Of a stretch of DNA of 64,000 nucleotides, positions 10,526 through 23,479 are shown one piece after another. Source of the DNA: Apus apus (Eukaryota; Chordata; Aves; Apodiformes; Apodidae); NCBI RefSeq assembly GCF_020740795.1, contig NC_067287.1:18491501-18555500 (forward strand), in the 5' to 3' direction. The position numbers and the translations under genes were made by a program. A model generated the notes under the pieces. It searched no databases and was not told the DNA's origin. It worked only from the letters and a program-made list of their open reading frames with translations. Positions within the stretch are counted from its first letter, which is position 1. Each line of letters opens with the position of its first letter.

Positions 10526-13500
10526 CAGCTCTTGAAGTATCAGGCTATGCCTTTCTTTGATTCAGTTTGCTTTTTGATTCTGAGAGCAAGATCCAAGGAA
10601 ACAACCAACCTTCTCCTCTCAAAATTGCTGCTGAATCCTAGATCCCTTTCTAACAGATCTGGGCCCTTCTGCCAGGGAGCTGTGGCTGGGGTGTGTTGTG
10701 CTACTGGCATCTGGCAGCCCCGGGCAGGGCTGGCTGGATCTGACACATCCCTCCCAAAGCAGGTACCTTCAGACTCTGGGTAGAACTATCCCTACCAGAG
10801 GTATAGTAACTTCTCTCCTGGATATACAGCAATAGAAAAGCCCCATTTTCAGTTCTGTTCCCCCTACCCAATACCCATTTGAAAAGGAGGCTGAGTTGTA
10901 AAGCACCGAGGTCTACCTTGAGCACATTGTGGGTTTCCATCCATGTTTGCCTCTCCTACACTTCATGCTCTAAAATTATTCTGTCAGGGATGCTGCTTTT
11001 TTGCAACTGAGAGCTATATTGTATAAATATAATAGGCATGTTAAAATATTAAATGCTTAACTGTTTGTTTGTACACCTATGAAACACTGTAACAGGATTA
11101 GGCTGGATCCCTAAAGAGTCATTAACTTGCATTATATTGAAGTATTTATTATTGTGGCATATGTAATGGATAATATTTGTTTACATTTTTAATTACTCAC
11201 ATTTTCAGCCAAGAAATTCTCCAAGGAAAATGTCTCATTTACAAATGTCCTGGCAAAAGACAGCATAATGTAATCACACATTACCAACAATTCCATGACA
11301 ACCATGCAATGGGGTAAATATGAATTTCAAGGAAAGACATAATTGTGGTAAACTATTAAAAAAATACACACAATACTATGTATATATGAATAAAAAAACT
11401 GCAAACTGAACTGAAGGAAACTTTTTTCTACCTGCTGTTGATTTTAAGATCCTTCCACAGCCCAGGGAAGTCAAGAGAAAAACATCCTGTTTTCATCAGC
11501 AGTCTCTAAGCTGAAACCACAAATAATGTAGTAAGTAACTGGCAATTTGTGCCTTCAGAATTTCCAATGTATTGAGTACTATGATTAGGACAGGGAAACC
11601 TTTTCTTCTCCCAGGAAGTGAATAAATAATTTAAAGGAACTGAGTTTTAAGTAATTGAAAAGGTTCACTTTTGCAAGGTTTCTGCAACAGAAGAGCTTGC
11701 AGTAGTTTCTGTTTGTATGGTAACCTATCCCTGTCAGAATCAGCCCAGGAATGAGTTCTGTTAGCCCACAAACTTGGCTCAGTCATGATGCATTTTTGGC
11801 AAGTTTCTGAGAAATATTCTTCACAGAGCTTAATGTCAGCTAGGGAGTTGATCCAGCCATAATCAATAACCCATTGTCTCAATCCTTACTCACTTTAATT
11901 CCAATTTGTCTAACTTCAGTAGTCTGTAAACAGACTTTTGGTAATAATATGTAGAAAAAAGCCACTTTGGAGTATTATATAGAAAATAATTATATGTAGC
12001 TTTCATGGAGACTCACCCCTGGTGTGACAGTTTCATCCTAAAAATAATAAGAATATACATATATTTTTAGTAGAAGCATCATGATAAACAGAATTTTGGA
12101 AAATATCCTGACAACCATAGAGAATTTTGTGAACTGTATCAAATCTCACATTTCTTAATTTGCAAGAATACATTTCTTTTTCTCGCTATGGATATCTGGC
12201 TTATCCCTTTCTCACTTGTCTTCTTCACTTCTCCTTGGTATTTCTTCCTAGACTTTAGGAGAGATTCAACCATGTTGATACTATTCTGCCTGAGGGGTGT
12301 TACCAGACAAAATGAGCACAGAACAGTGTGGTGATAGCAAACAGCATAGCCTGGGTCCAAAGTCCATGGCAGGGAGTAAACACTGGTGGGAGGTGAAGCT
12401 TGAGGGTCCTAAATGCCTTGCCTACTGGACAGGACTAAGGCAAAAAGAAAAAAGTAAGCAATAGCACGAAAGAAATAATTTTCAAAACAATTCTGAGAAC
12501 ATTGTGAAATCAATTCACTTCAGACTCTTATTTGCATTTCACTCTCTTGCTTGTGTTGAAGTAAAATAAAAATAGCAGTGTTCCACCTAGAAGGGCAGAT
12601 AAAATAGCTACTTTTATTTTATGTAGATAACATTTTTCTTCCTGTGGTATAATGTGCCTTGGTACTAATCTGGACTACCAAATCCAGTTATTTATAATTT
12701 TTATAATGTATTTTTGATCCTTACGTAGAGAAGTGGAGCTGTGCAATTAGAATCTCTTTGCAGAAAGCCCTCTCTTCTTTAGCTGGTTGCAGTTATTGAA
12801 AGAAAACAGCCCAGCAGACCAAAACAAAGCATTTCTACGAGTTTGAATAAAAAGAACCATCTACTAAGTTCAGATCACAGTTGCTGCAGTTGAAGGAGTG
12901 TATGCCATGCTACTTAATCTCTTTGAAATCTGACTCATGTCTTTAAAACAGTGTGTAATTCTCTTATTAATTAATTGTAACAGTTTAGTTTTCCCACTGA
13001 GAGGACCATAAACCTTTTAATTGTTATATTTTAGAAGTCTCTGAGCCTCCAGCCAGTGATAACCATTTGATGTGTATCACGTCAAATGCAATGCTTCAAG
13101 ATTAGTTTGATTAAAAATAGAGAGAGTTAATGAATTTTCAAAAAAACAGTGTTCCTTTAGAAGAGCCAGGTTTTAAAAATGTCTATTTCAATTTTCGTAA
13201 TATAACTGTCTCTGGTATTTCTGTCAGTTGGTAATGCTTCCAGACACATTCATGGTGGTCATCTTTGATCATATAAATTCAAGAGATTCCAAGGCTTTTT
13301 CTATTTGCATAAAAAACAAAGAAAGCATTGTCAGAAATCCCCAAATGTGCATTTTGAATCAAGTTTCACCTAAATGCTATACAAAGACTCAGTGTCTCGA
13401 TGCTAATTTATTGAAAATGCCTTGGCCTTTAGGAATTTCCCATTGGCACTTAGTAGAGCTGAACTCAAAGTGGCAATGGCAAAAAGCAGCCATCCAAACT

Positions 13501-15106
13501 GTGCATGCTGACATCTAAGCCCTAGTGCTCAAATAATGAGTGCCCTGACACAAAATACTGTAGAAGGAAAAACAAAACATAAAAAATACTTTAGGTGCCA
13601 AGATTTTGCTTGATAGAGGTGGAGGGGAAAAATAAGTTTGGGGTTTTTTTTGTGAATTCCGGTGTCCTAAGGACTTAGCACAAAGAAAGGATCTAATGAA
13701 AGATGTAAAAGGTTTGATATTTAATGCCCACGTTTGAAGTCAATGTTTTATATCTATAATTTCTGCTTATGTATAACCATATTTAGCTTTTGACATATGG
13801 TCTGCAAATAACATATGTAAGCCGGATCGTTGAGTGAGATGATTTTTTTTCCTGCTGAATGTACGTGTTTATTTTATGAGCAGAGACGTGAAAAGTTCAT
13901 TCATGTCAGAATGTGTTGCTAAGTATAAACATGCTGCTTCACTTTAGGCAGGATCAGGAAAGACCCTGGGTGTGTAATCTGTGAATTGACTCTATGCTGA
14001 TGTTGCCCAGGTTTTGTATTACTAAACTATGGCTCACAACAACAACAAAAATTTAACCTTTAAATAGAGGCACCAAAATAATTTAAAACAGATTGGAGGG
14101 TTTAAAGGGCTCCAAGAATAAGCAGTTCATATTTCAGTTCCTCCCCTCTAGGGCCTACCTATTTGGTGTTCAGAGTTCATCTCATATTGCAGCTGCTTAT
14201 GTTCACATTTTCTGCAGTGTGTGGATGAAATGTCCAAGGAGAAGGAAAAAAAACCAAAACAAAACAACAAAAAAGTGTAAAATATATAACATTAAAAATA
14301 TCTTCCCTAAAACAATGGTTTGGCTGTTATTGGGCAGGGAATAGGACAAATCACCCAGAGGCTTTTAAGTAAGAGCAGGGGAAAGAAGAAAACAAAGAAC
14401 AGCAAGAAAGTGCAGAGATTTTAAAGGGACTGTCAGTTTCAGGGGACATTTTTTATTCAAAGTTCTTTCAGGTTATGGAGACCATTATTATTTTTTTTGT
14501 TCTTTTATTAAAAATTTCTTTGTAATTCATTTGGACTTGCTTGCCACTGAGCACAGACAGATAGCAACAACAAATAATTATACTCTGTATTTATCACTTT
14601 ACTCTGTTTTACAGTGTATCTCTGATTATGGAAACAATACATTTTTTGCACCTTGCTTTGGTTACTATTTGTCAAGAGTAGCCTTTATAAACAATATATT
14701 TTCCCATTTTAATAAAAGGCTAGAGCTGCAGCAAGTGTGTAGGATGGGATTTGAAACAAAAACTCATCAGACTGCTAGACTAAGGTTGCAAGTCCTTTGC
14801 TTACACCATACCATCTTATGAGATAGAAAGCCTTCAATCTATTCCATTTTCTAGCCCTACTATTCAAATATAATAGCCATATATCTCCTTAATTAATGAA
14901 CTAATTTCTCTCCTTTCACCAGAATAACTTGCCATGTGGTTGTGCAACCAAAGTCATAGCTGTGGCAAATAGCCCTCTCACACCAAATAGTGTGTACTAA
15001 ATATCCATGCTCTGAGGAAGTTTTCCTCCTTACATATAATCTATTCTATTTTTCTTTAGCCTGTACTTATGCATATGTAAAGTATTATGAAGTCATCCTT
15101 TGACTG
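10526..15106. other. unique AT-rich non-coding DNA
   Basis: No gene seen. 10660-10760 is a small GC-rich patch with no CpG clustering. 10960-11330 and 12940-13220 are AT-rich with TAAT cores and no repeat signature. Forward frames at 13228-13518 and 14531-14821 (96 codons each) have no recognisable domain. Confidence 0.5.
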
Positions 15107-15176
15107 AGGAAATTCTGGCCCCTTTGAAGTCCATATGAATTTTGCTTTCAGCTGCAGCAGGAGGAATTTCACCCCA
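15107..15176. repeat. palindromic MITE relic (TTGAAGTC core)
   Basis: AAATTCTGGCCCCTTTGAAG, then TCCATATGAATTTTGCTTTC, then AGGAGGAATTTCACCCC. The common form is CTGGCCCCATTGAAGTCAATGG, then a palindromic arm, ending in a CAGGATTTCACCC type terminus. The left arm and right terminus are clear; the right arm is eroded. Confidence 0.6.
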
Positions 15177-18008
15177 TCTGCCGAAGTCTTCCTAAGTAAT
15201 CTGCCTGACTTGGGTCCAAAAATATGGCAGAACTGCGTTCACTGGTTACAATAACTAGATCAAAATATAAAACCCAAGAGGTGAAAGCAAGCATGGTAGG
15301 TACCTTCTCATACGGTCCTTTCCCCCAGCCTAGAGCTCTCTGTATTTCCTTTCTGTTACATCTCCTCACAGTCTTCATCACCCAATAAGGGAGAATTTGT
15401 ATTATTTGGGGCAGCAATACTTTTGACTCCTTCCAAGGCTAGCCAGGTCAGCAATGACTGTCATTCCTAAGGTGCACAAAACCAGCCCCATGGATTTGAC
15501 AGAGAAAATACTGAGGACCTGCTGCTTTCCTTTGCAGCTCTCCTACTCATTTCTTCAGAAAATCTCTTCCTCCTGACTTGCATTAATAGAGTGGAACATA
15601 TAGGCCAGGGCAACTAATCTACTGTAGTAGTATTTTAATTAATAATTAGATATAGCTTGTTCTCTCAAGATGAAAATATTTCCATTATGACCAAATCTTT
15701 ATTCTAGAAAAAGGCTAAAAAATCATGAATCGTGTTCTGAACCATCACTCAAGGGAGTAACAAAAATCAGGTGTTTAACAGAGTAAATCTTCCAACAAAG
15801 CAAAAGTATGCTTATACAGCATGTCAGTGGAAAGGGAGTACAAATTCCCACGAACCACAATAAAGGCAGGAGTCCCCCTTAGCTCTTCCAGCCTCCACTC
15901 CAAGGCCAGGTATCTCCAGACAAAACAGCTTGCTTACATATTCCCCTGAATCAGGTATGGAGGATGACCCTCTTCTGTGTGGATAGGGAAGACAAGGAAT
16001 TTGTATGTGTTTGCTTCAAACAACCAACAAGCAAAAAAAAAAAAGTGTTCCCAAAACTCATTTTCTCTCTGTTGCCAATTGCTCTCCTACACGACTGGGT
16101 GCTCATATGGAATTGTGTTTTATTATGTTGTTTTGAGATCATGCTTATGCTATTTCAGCTATTAACAGCTGACTGCAAGAAGAGTTGCTGCCATACAAAA
16201 CTGGGCTTTGCATCTGATTTTAAATTCAGTATAAGTTTAGGAAGAGTATCATATGAGAGTCAGCTAATCTCATTTCACTTACACAGTGTTTCTAGATGTC
16301 TGGCTCAAGATTAAAACACCCATGAAAGCAGCTCCAGAGCTTAGCAGTCAAGATACTACTAAATAAGTTTATTCCTTATCTGCAATATCATTAGAAAATT
16401 TTGGAGATCAGAGTACATTACGTATGGTATATATTTGTCTTTATTTTCTACATATTTATATGAAAGGCTAATGAAAATGCAGATGCAATGATTCCTTCAT
16501 ATGGGTTTACCTTCCATGAGTGCCAGTTTTCAGGCTAATTGATTATGTCAGAAGCTCTATAAATATCAATAGCATATGGAAAGGTTAAGCCGAGGTCTCC
16601 ACATAACTGGATTCATACTCTTTATTGATGGTACAACCATTATCCAACCATAATGGAAGTGCTTTGAGTGTGAAATAGAGTAGAACGTTAGCTAATTTTC
16701 ACCAATGACTGACTGGAGGACTCAGACTGAATGGCTGACTTCTGCAAACTAGTGAAAAAACGTATGATGTGTAAACTAAAATTAGAATTTAAATAAAAAT
16801 CAAGGAAAATATGTGAGGAAAGGTAAGTCATTATTTTGCCAGTTGTAATTTAGTGGTATTTGGGATGCTGTTGAATATCCTCTGAAATAAACAGTAGCAG
16901 GCTGTGTTAGAATAACGTATTACATATAGAAGGCAGTTGACAATATGCTTTTCAGCTTTCACTAACGGATATAAAGATCCTTCCTTAGAAGAATATTAGG
17001 AGTCAGTTCTTCTAAAACATAATTTGTCTGTGCTATCTTTTTTGAGCATGTTAACAGCAATTTTCTGAATGTCTTTATTTTGCTCTTTTAGATTTTCTCC
17101 TTTATTACCTCTTTTTTTTTTTTTTTAGTAGGATACAGAGGAGTCAATTCAGCCCCTAAATGTCATTTCCCTGGTAGCTCTGGGTGGCAAAGAGAAGAGT
17201 TTTTTTCAGAGTGACAACAGTGTGGCAATCCTGCCATCACAGCTCCCCAGTGTGTCTCTTGGAGGTGCAGGAGTGGGATATCAGCTTCACCAGTTGCTAC
17301 AAAGCAAAGTCAATTTATTAGAAGTTTGAGCAGTTACCAGCATACGTTCTGTATGCTGTGGGACAGCTGGGGAGGCATAGTCAGGCTGCCATGTGGAGTC
17401 ATAACCCTATTTTCATGCTCAGGGCTGGACTGCACTTGCAATGCTTCCCCCGCCACTCTGTGCTTTCCTATTTCTAAAATGATCTGTACATCTGACAGGT
17501 TTTGCAGGAAGAGCAAGCCCTGGGCTTCACTGCAGTTAGTAAGTTAAAAAGAGTAGTGCTTTGAAAATAAAGTCATTGCAAATGTGCCAGAGCTTTCTAG
17601 CCAGCTGGCAAATTCAGCTAAATATCCTGTATATTTCCAACTCAGGAGGGAATTTAGTGCTTATTTCGGTACGAGGTATAGGATGGTGGTTTGGCTGTTT
17701 GCGCTAGAAGTGAAAAGAAATGCTGTGGTCTCAGCAGTCAGTGTATTTTCTTTGCACAGAGAAAATAGATAGGAAGCAATTGCAATTCATTGCACTGCAT
17801 TTTGCTCTGATAATGGCTATACTTGGGCCTCAGAATGTACCTGTGCTTTGCCATATAAATATCCCTTAAATAGTATATAACAGCAATTAGAAAATACTGC
17901 CATCTTTCAGTTTAGAAAGGTTACTAGAGAGAATTTAGGAGAAAACCAGATATAATCAATTCCATCTTTAGCATCTGTTTCTAACTGCATGAAGCTTCAT
18001 GTGAGAGT
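15177..18008. other. unique non-coding DNA
   Basis: No gene seen. Forward and reverse frames overlap at 15951-16314 without recognisable domains. A good donor-like word AAAG|GTAAGTC occurs at about 16818, but no acceptor or coding exon precedes it. T15 lies at 17112-17126. Confidence 0.5.
17112..17126 (+). repeat. T15 homopolymer
   Basis: Fifteen consecutive T between CTC and AGTAGG. It resembles a long polypyrimidine tract before an AG acceptor (TTTTAG), but no exon-like sequence follows. Confidence 0.85.
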
Positions 18009-18072
18009 AAAATTCCCCTACCAGTGAAATCAACAGCAAAATTCCTATTGAGTTTATCCCAATTGATCAGGC
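18009..18072. repeat. palindromic MITE relic
   Basis: AAAATTCCCCTACCAGTGAAA, TCAACAGCAAAATTCCTATTG and AGTTTATCCCAATTGATCAGG follow the order of the repeat that reads 'AATCCTGGCCCCATTGAAGTCAATGGCAAAACTCCCATTGACTTCAATGGG'. The GCAAAATTCC..TTGA centre is the clearest part. Confidence 0.55.
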
Positions 18073-18080
18073 TATTCCTT

Positions 18081-18175
18081 TAGGGCCAGACTTCTCCACC
18101 CTCACTCACACACTCCACATGGTCTCACCCAAATCAGAGTGCAGGAAGGCATGCTTCACTGTGACCCCTGATTCT
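18081..18175. repeat. second, adjoining MITE relic
   Basis: AGGGCCAGACTTCTCCACCC followed by TCACTCACAC is the left terminus of a GGGCCAGATTCT-type palindromic repeat whose next block is a 'CACCCTTACTCACAC' word. The right side (GAGTGCAGGAAGGCATGCTT...) is only loosely complementary. It starts within ten bases of the previous relic, so the two may be one composite. Confidence 0.5.
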
Positions 18176-18636
18176 CAAAAAACTACTGTGTCATCCAATT
18201 GGTACAGAGTTTATATCTCTCTTGGAGAGATTGGTTTCTCCCACATTTGAGAAGTCATGAGTGACTTTATGGCAGATTTACTTTTATTATTTGCTGAGCA
18301 TTGTCTGCAGCAGCCTTTGAACTTCAGCAGCAGCTAACCACAAATGAGGTGACCCTGGTTAGACTATTTGCATGAGAAGGATAAACTGCTGCAAGCTGTG
18401 ACATGTGCAGCCTGTTCCCCAGCCTGGACTGGAGGTGACCCGCATCGTCCTACCCGCAAGCAGCTTTGGTCGCACTGTTGAATGGAAACAGTGGCTGGTG
18501 GGCCAGCTCCAATAGTAGAAATGCAGGAAAAATCTTGATTAAATGTGTGACTACAGATGCTTCTGCATTCTTTCTGCCTGCATTCTCATCAACCTTTTGC
18601 AGCGGAAAAGTGAAGAATTTACAGTGGACACATGTT

Positions 18637-18668
18637 GGGGGGGGGGGGAGAAAGGAAAAAAAAAAAAA
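18637..18668 (+). repeat. G12 / A13 homopolymer pair
   Basis: G12 (18637-18648) is followed by AGAAAGG and A13 (18656-18668), a simple-sequence purine tract. Short frames crossing it on both strands (18450-18801) are by-products. Confidence 0.85.
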
Positions 18669-18783
18669 GCACAAAAGAAAAGCTGTCTTTCCTTCTACTA
18701 AGAGTGTGGAGAAAAAAATCTTTTCGCTTTTGACATGAATATAATGTGATATGCTTGATGATTGTCATCCAGACCAGTCGAAA

Positions 18784-18843
18784 ATGAAAGGTCAAATCCA
18801 ACTCATTTTAGTCATGTAAGGAACCCTACAAAGTCAGTTTGAC
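18784..18843. repeat. weak MITE-like inverted repeat
   Basis: GGTCAAATCCAACTCATTTT faces CAAAGTCAGTTTGAC about 30 bases on. The layout matches a 'GGTCAAATCC ... GACTTC ... TTTGACC' palindromic repeat, but divergence is high. Confidence 0.35.
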
Positions 18844-19023
18844 TAATGTTCTTCAGGGAGATAAATTTAGCTTTGAGCATTATCTGGAGAGAAAGAAAGT
18901 GTAAAGCCATTGCTTTCTCGGAATTGCAGTTAAGGACACTAAAAAAAGATTTACAAATGGCTTTGAATTCCTTCAGTTAACAAAAGTGCTAGAGTTTGAC
19001 TGAAGCACCTGAAGAGTACATTA

Positions 19024-19115
19024 AGACCCAGATTTTCTTGGGATCCAGCAAAGCCTTAGTCCCAGGAGTAACAGCACGCACTCAAGACAAATGGGATAGT
19101 CCCTTGTAGTTCTGT
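19024..19115. repeat. palindromic MITE relic (GATCCAGCAAAG type)
   Basis: GATTTTCTTGGGATCCAGCA, AAGCCTTAGTCCCAGGAGTAA, CAGCACGCACTCAAGACAAA and TGGGATAGTCCC follow the repeat that starts 'GGGCCTGATCCAGCAAAGCACTTA' and has 'GAGTAGTCCCATTGAC' at its centre. A closer member of the same type lies at 60.15 kb. Confidence 0.45.
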
Positions 19116-19532
19116 GCTTCACCCACCCTCTAAATAGAGGAAAGTTGCTGGCAAGTACATCTAAGAAACCAGACTACTAAATTTATTGCTAAAAAGTGAC
19201 ATTAATAAAATGTTGTTTTATTAAATGCACTGCTGTTTTCCATTGAGAAATGTGAAGGTTGTGAGAAAAGTCATAGCTTTTTCAAATTTTGAAAATAACA
19301 TCAGGATTGCTATGACACGAATCCCATGATTTCTGAAAGCAACCCCAAATCCTCATAAATAGATAATACAATGCCTATGCTATTGTGAGAATGCCCCTGC
19401 TTATGAACTGTGCTAAAATAACCTTGTACTACCCCAATTAGATTCACAGCATACCTATATTGCAAAGGGCTGTTTTCTCTCTCAATTAATTGGGAAGGAT
19501 TAGACACCCTGATAGATAGCACTAATGCTAAT

Positions 19533-19606
19533 GGGCCAGATCCTAAATCCGTTACACTGTTTTCATGCTTTCATTCTGCAGGCATTGATTTCACTGGAGT
19601 GCTGAG
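19533..19606. repeat. palindromic MITE relic (GGGCCAGATCCT terminus)
   Basis: GGGCCAGATCCTAAATCCGTT is a well-kept left terminus, and GCATTGATTTCACTGGAGTGC matches the inner 'CATTGACTTCAATGGAGC' block. The right terminus is not visible. Confidence 0.55.
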
Positions 19607-22600
19607 GAAAACCCAAATATGAACATCAGTATGCAGCTCAATATTTTATGGGTTTTCTTGTCTTGGCTTTTAAAAATATTCTCCCTCTACTATTCTTTAG
19701 CCAGAAGAGCAAAAAAAGAGCTAGTTCCAGCCCTGACTTCAAAAAAAGCCTGAGTGACAGTACAGAGGCTTGCGGAAATACACGTTTATACATGGGCTTT
19801 TTTTCTCATCACTAATGGCAAAATTAAAATTAGTTCCCAATTAAAAGAGAAAAGCACAAGTACAATCTGAGAAGAGCAGATAAAGGGTGGCATGAAGGGA
19901 AGATTATTAAGCAGCATAGTATAACAGGACCCCAGGTGCAGAAGGGCCTCATTATACTCACATTCTTGTGCTGCAACATACAGACGTACAGTAAACTAAA
20001 AAAACATATTCCAAAGGACAGTTTTACACAGTGGCTACACTTGAGATGAGTACATGTTTTTTGAAGAGAGACCATAACAGCTTGGTTTTAACTTCCAAAA
20101 TACAGTGGCACATTAATTGCTTGATCAGCCAAATGAAACTAAATGTGATTAAGACTAGTGTGGGGTTAATTTGGTCCATAATTATGTTATATAAAGTAAA
20201 TGAAAATTGTTTCTTTCCTAAATTGCAATTCATTAAAATTACAGATATTAAAATAAGATACTATAAAATTACATGAAGCATGTACACATTAATAGCCATT
20301 AGTAATAGCTTGATATTTCTATCTAAGCAACAGTTTATTAGAATGCCAAAAGGTTATATTTGACAATTCACATGACTGATTTTTTCCCTCATCCTTTCTG
20401 CTCCTCTAAGAAATTCACTCCTTCTACACACCTATCATTTGCCATGTCATATTTAAGCATGTTAGGCATATTAGTTTTAGAGTTGCTTTAGCATATTATT
20501 TACTATTAATTAAAATACATAAAATTGATGGCTGTTATCTCTGGAATGAACCACAGCAACCTCTGAGCTTTGAGAGGAGGCCAGTGCTGCCTCTTCCAGC
20601 ACAATACCATGCTTTGTTTTGGGCACAAGAAGTTCTTGGTAGCAGGCAAATGCAGACTTAAATCCTGTTGCCTTTAACTTAAGTGTAACTTTAAAGCTAA
20701 GCCTATGCTTAATGGTTTTGCTGTGTTTAGTGGTTTCTTACAGGGACTTGAGTATTGTGTAGACTCTGAGCCACTGGCTCTGTACGCTGAAATCAATGGC
20801 AATGGTCATGGTGTGCAGGGTCTGACCTGTACCTCTTGTGAGCCAAAATATCCCTGGGTATTTCTACAAAGATTTGCAGACTTCAGGGTATCACATTTTG
20901 GCCACTGCTATGAATTGATTTCCCACTGTTTCTTTTTCTGATTTTTTTTCCTTTTGGGGACAGCAACAACATCTTAATATGAAACACAAAGAGTGACGAA
21001 TCAGTGCTTTAGAAATCATCCATGTGATTTTTTAGCTGGTGATGAAAGATGTACACTAGAAATACAGGTGGTATTTTCAGTGCTTGTGTACATCAGATAA
21101 CAAGCTACAAACACAATACTCATTTTTCATGCACCCAGGCTACACACTGAAATCAGTGGAGGAACAGAAAATGCAGGAGTCTTGTTATTAGGGTCCTGCT
21201 TCTTCAACGCCAGTACGACCGAATTTAGTGTCAAAGACAGGAAACCTCTAGCTGCATTGCACAGCTGGGCATCATATTTAACTGCAAGGATTAGGATGTA
21301 ATCCTGTGATTTCTGAACATTCTGTATTTCTTAAGCACTCAGTACTTCCAGGCTCAGGATCTTGTTATGTCCTCTGATAAGCTGGGAGAAAATAAGTTTT
21401 ATTTTAATGTTCTGCAATTGTTTTCTTCTTTACATGAAACAGTAAGGCATCCTTTGTTAGAGGAAGACACAACTACTATTGCAGTGTCTTAATACATTAT
21501 TTTAAAATAGTTTTGTACTTACTGCTCCTAGATGTGCAAAATTAAAGTAAAAATTTATTAAAAAAAAACTTGGTGTCTCTCATGTTCGTAGTAATTCAGA
21601 CTCAGGGTGTGTAGTTGCTAGAATCTTTTTATTGCCAGTGGCAGTAAATATATACTTTGTGTTTTAATAATTAATTTTGGACATGGAACATTTTAAAAAA
21701 GTGATTTATAAACTGATGATTAAAGAACAGCACCCTACAGTGTTGGTTATACCTGTAAAATACATTAATACGGTCTCATTTAATAAGCTGACCAATAATA
21801 ACACTAGGTAGAGTATCTTAATGATGATATCTTACTTTCAACAAACTAAGAGATGTGTTTTTGCAATATTTAATTGAGCAAATCTCCCAGTGGCTTCAGC
21901 AATAGTTGTACTTGATTAAGGACTACAGAATTTCACCTTAATAATATTTTATCGTTTATGCATGGAAATGTGGGGAGATAACAGTTATTAGCATTCCAGG
22001 TAAAGTAGCTCATGCAAATTATTCTGCTATTAAATAGTGAGCCACATTGTATTTAATACCCCCAACTAGTTATGTATATTTAACAGGGAAATGACAATAG
22101 AAAAAAATGGATTTAGTTCAGATGTTGAGCTGCTATGTAAACCAATTATCTGTCCTGAGGGAAACAGCTCTGTCTACAACTACTTAGGCTCTAGGGCCTA
22201 TTACAAATCCTGGAGTGGGCTGTTGTTTCAGTTCTCAAGGGAATCCGTCACGTCACACTGGAAATAGTTGACAATAATTAGAAAGCCTGCTTCTGCCAGT
22301 ACTGCACACATTTTTAATACCTTTCTAAGTGTTATGGGAGATAATATATAAGGTTTTTAGAATTCCAGTCAGGCTAAGGTGAACCGTGGAAAGGACAACT
22401 ACACAATAGCCCCAAACTGGACTGTGACGGGCTAATTATTGTGGCTTCATTATAAAACCTCTTTTTGCATAGGTCACCTGGGAAGTGTAATTAAAACTGC
22501 ATTATTGGTGTATATTTTTATTGAAGCAATTAAATTAAAAAGCCAAAAAAAAAATTATTTGATGAGCAAATAATAATGTTGGTCAACAGCGTTTACCTAA

Positions 22601-23479
22601 GAAAAAGAGAACATGTTAGTGGTTCATTAGCAGTAAATGTGTTAACTGGAATGCTGTTTGAAAAATGAGCCATAGAACAGCTTTTAAATACTCAGATTAA
22701 AGGATTTATAATGTCAAGTTTAACACAGAAATTATAGATAGTATTACACTGCCATGAGTAATAGCACCTTTAATCTGACTTAGTAAAATGATTTGCTACA
22801 CACGGTGTGCTTTTCACAGTTAGAGAGCTATATATCTATCTAAAACTGAACATCTGCATCAGCCATATAGAGGGATATGAAGACACACCTTAAGTGGATG
22901 TGAACACACATAAATGTAGGAATATGTGTATTTTCTGAAACTCTCCAGCATTTGTTGCAGAATAGCCTTTTAACAATGCCTACCTTGACCATGCAGATCT
23001 CAGGGAGTCCCCTTTAGCTGCTGTTTAGGTTGTTCTGCCATGGAGCCATAGGGATTCCCTAGAAGCATGAGAAAACATGAGGGGATCCCCCTGGGAAGGG
23101 GGTAGAAGCACTGTGCTCACAGTGTAGGTTCTCTGGACAGCAGTTATCTAGATGTCCACTGGCTAGTAAAGCATTGCTGCGCTTACACAAACCTCCTGTG
23201 CAACACACATAGTAAAGACAACTCTTTCCAAGAATGCTTAGCTGAGGGGAGCACACACTTGGCAGTTATTTCTCATGGGATGAGACAGATCCTGAGTGTA
23301 TCATGTTGGCTGTGCTGCTCAACCTCTCTACAGAATTTATGCAGTAGGATGGATACTTTTACACTAGACTCAGTTTGCAGACTGTGAAGTTATCATCAGA
23401 TGCAGAAAGGATGCATTTCAGACTCCCAGGTCATTCATAAGACTTTTCCAGAACACTTTATAGATAGATTAAAGCTTGA
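19607..23479. other. unique non-coding DNA
   Basis: No gene seen. A few scattered words recall MITE centres (AAATCAATGGCAATGG near 20794, CTGAAATCAGTGGAGG near 21151), too short to call. 22425-22560 is listed separately. The region is AT-rich with many TAAT cores and no long frame above 92 codons. Confidence 0.5.
22425..22560. promoter_or_regulatory. candidate conserved non-coding block (TAAT-rich)
   Basis: No repeat is recognised here. The block carries GGGCTAATTATTGTGG, TTCATTATAAAACC, GTGTAATTAAAACTGCATT, GCATTATTGG and GCAATTAAATTAAAAAGCC, a dense set of homeodomain-type cores with intervening GC-containing words. The texture suits an enhancer, but conservation is untested. Confidence 0.22.

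Noticed and set aside
20759-20830. Possible MITE centre AAATCAATGGCAATGG
   Set aside because: No terminus on either side.
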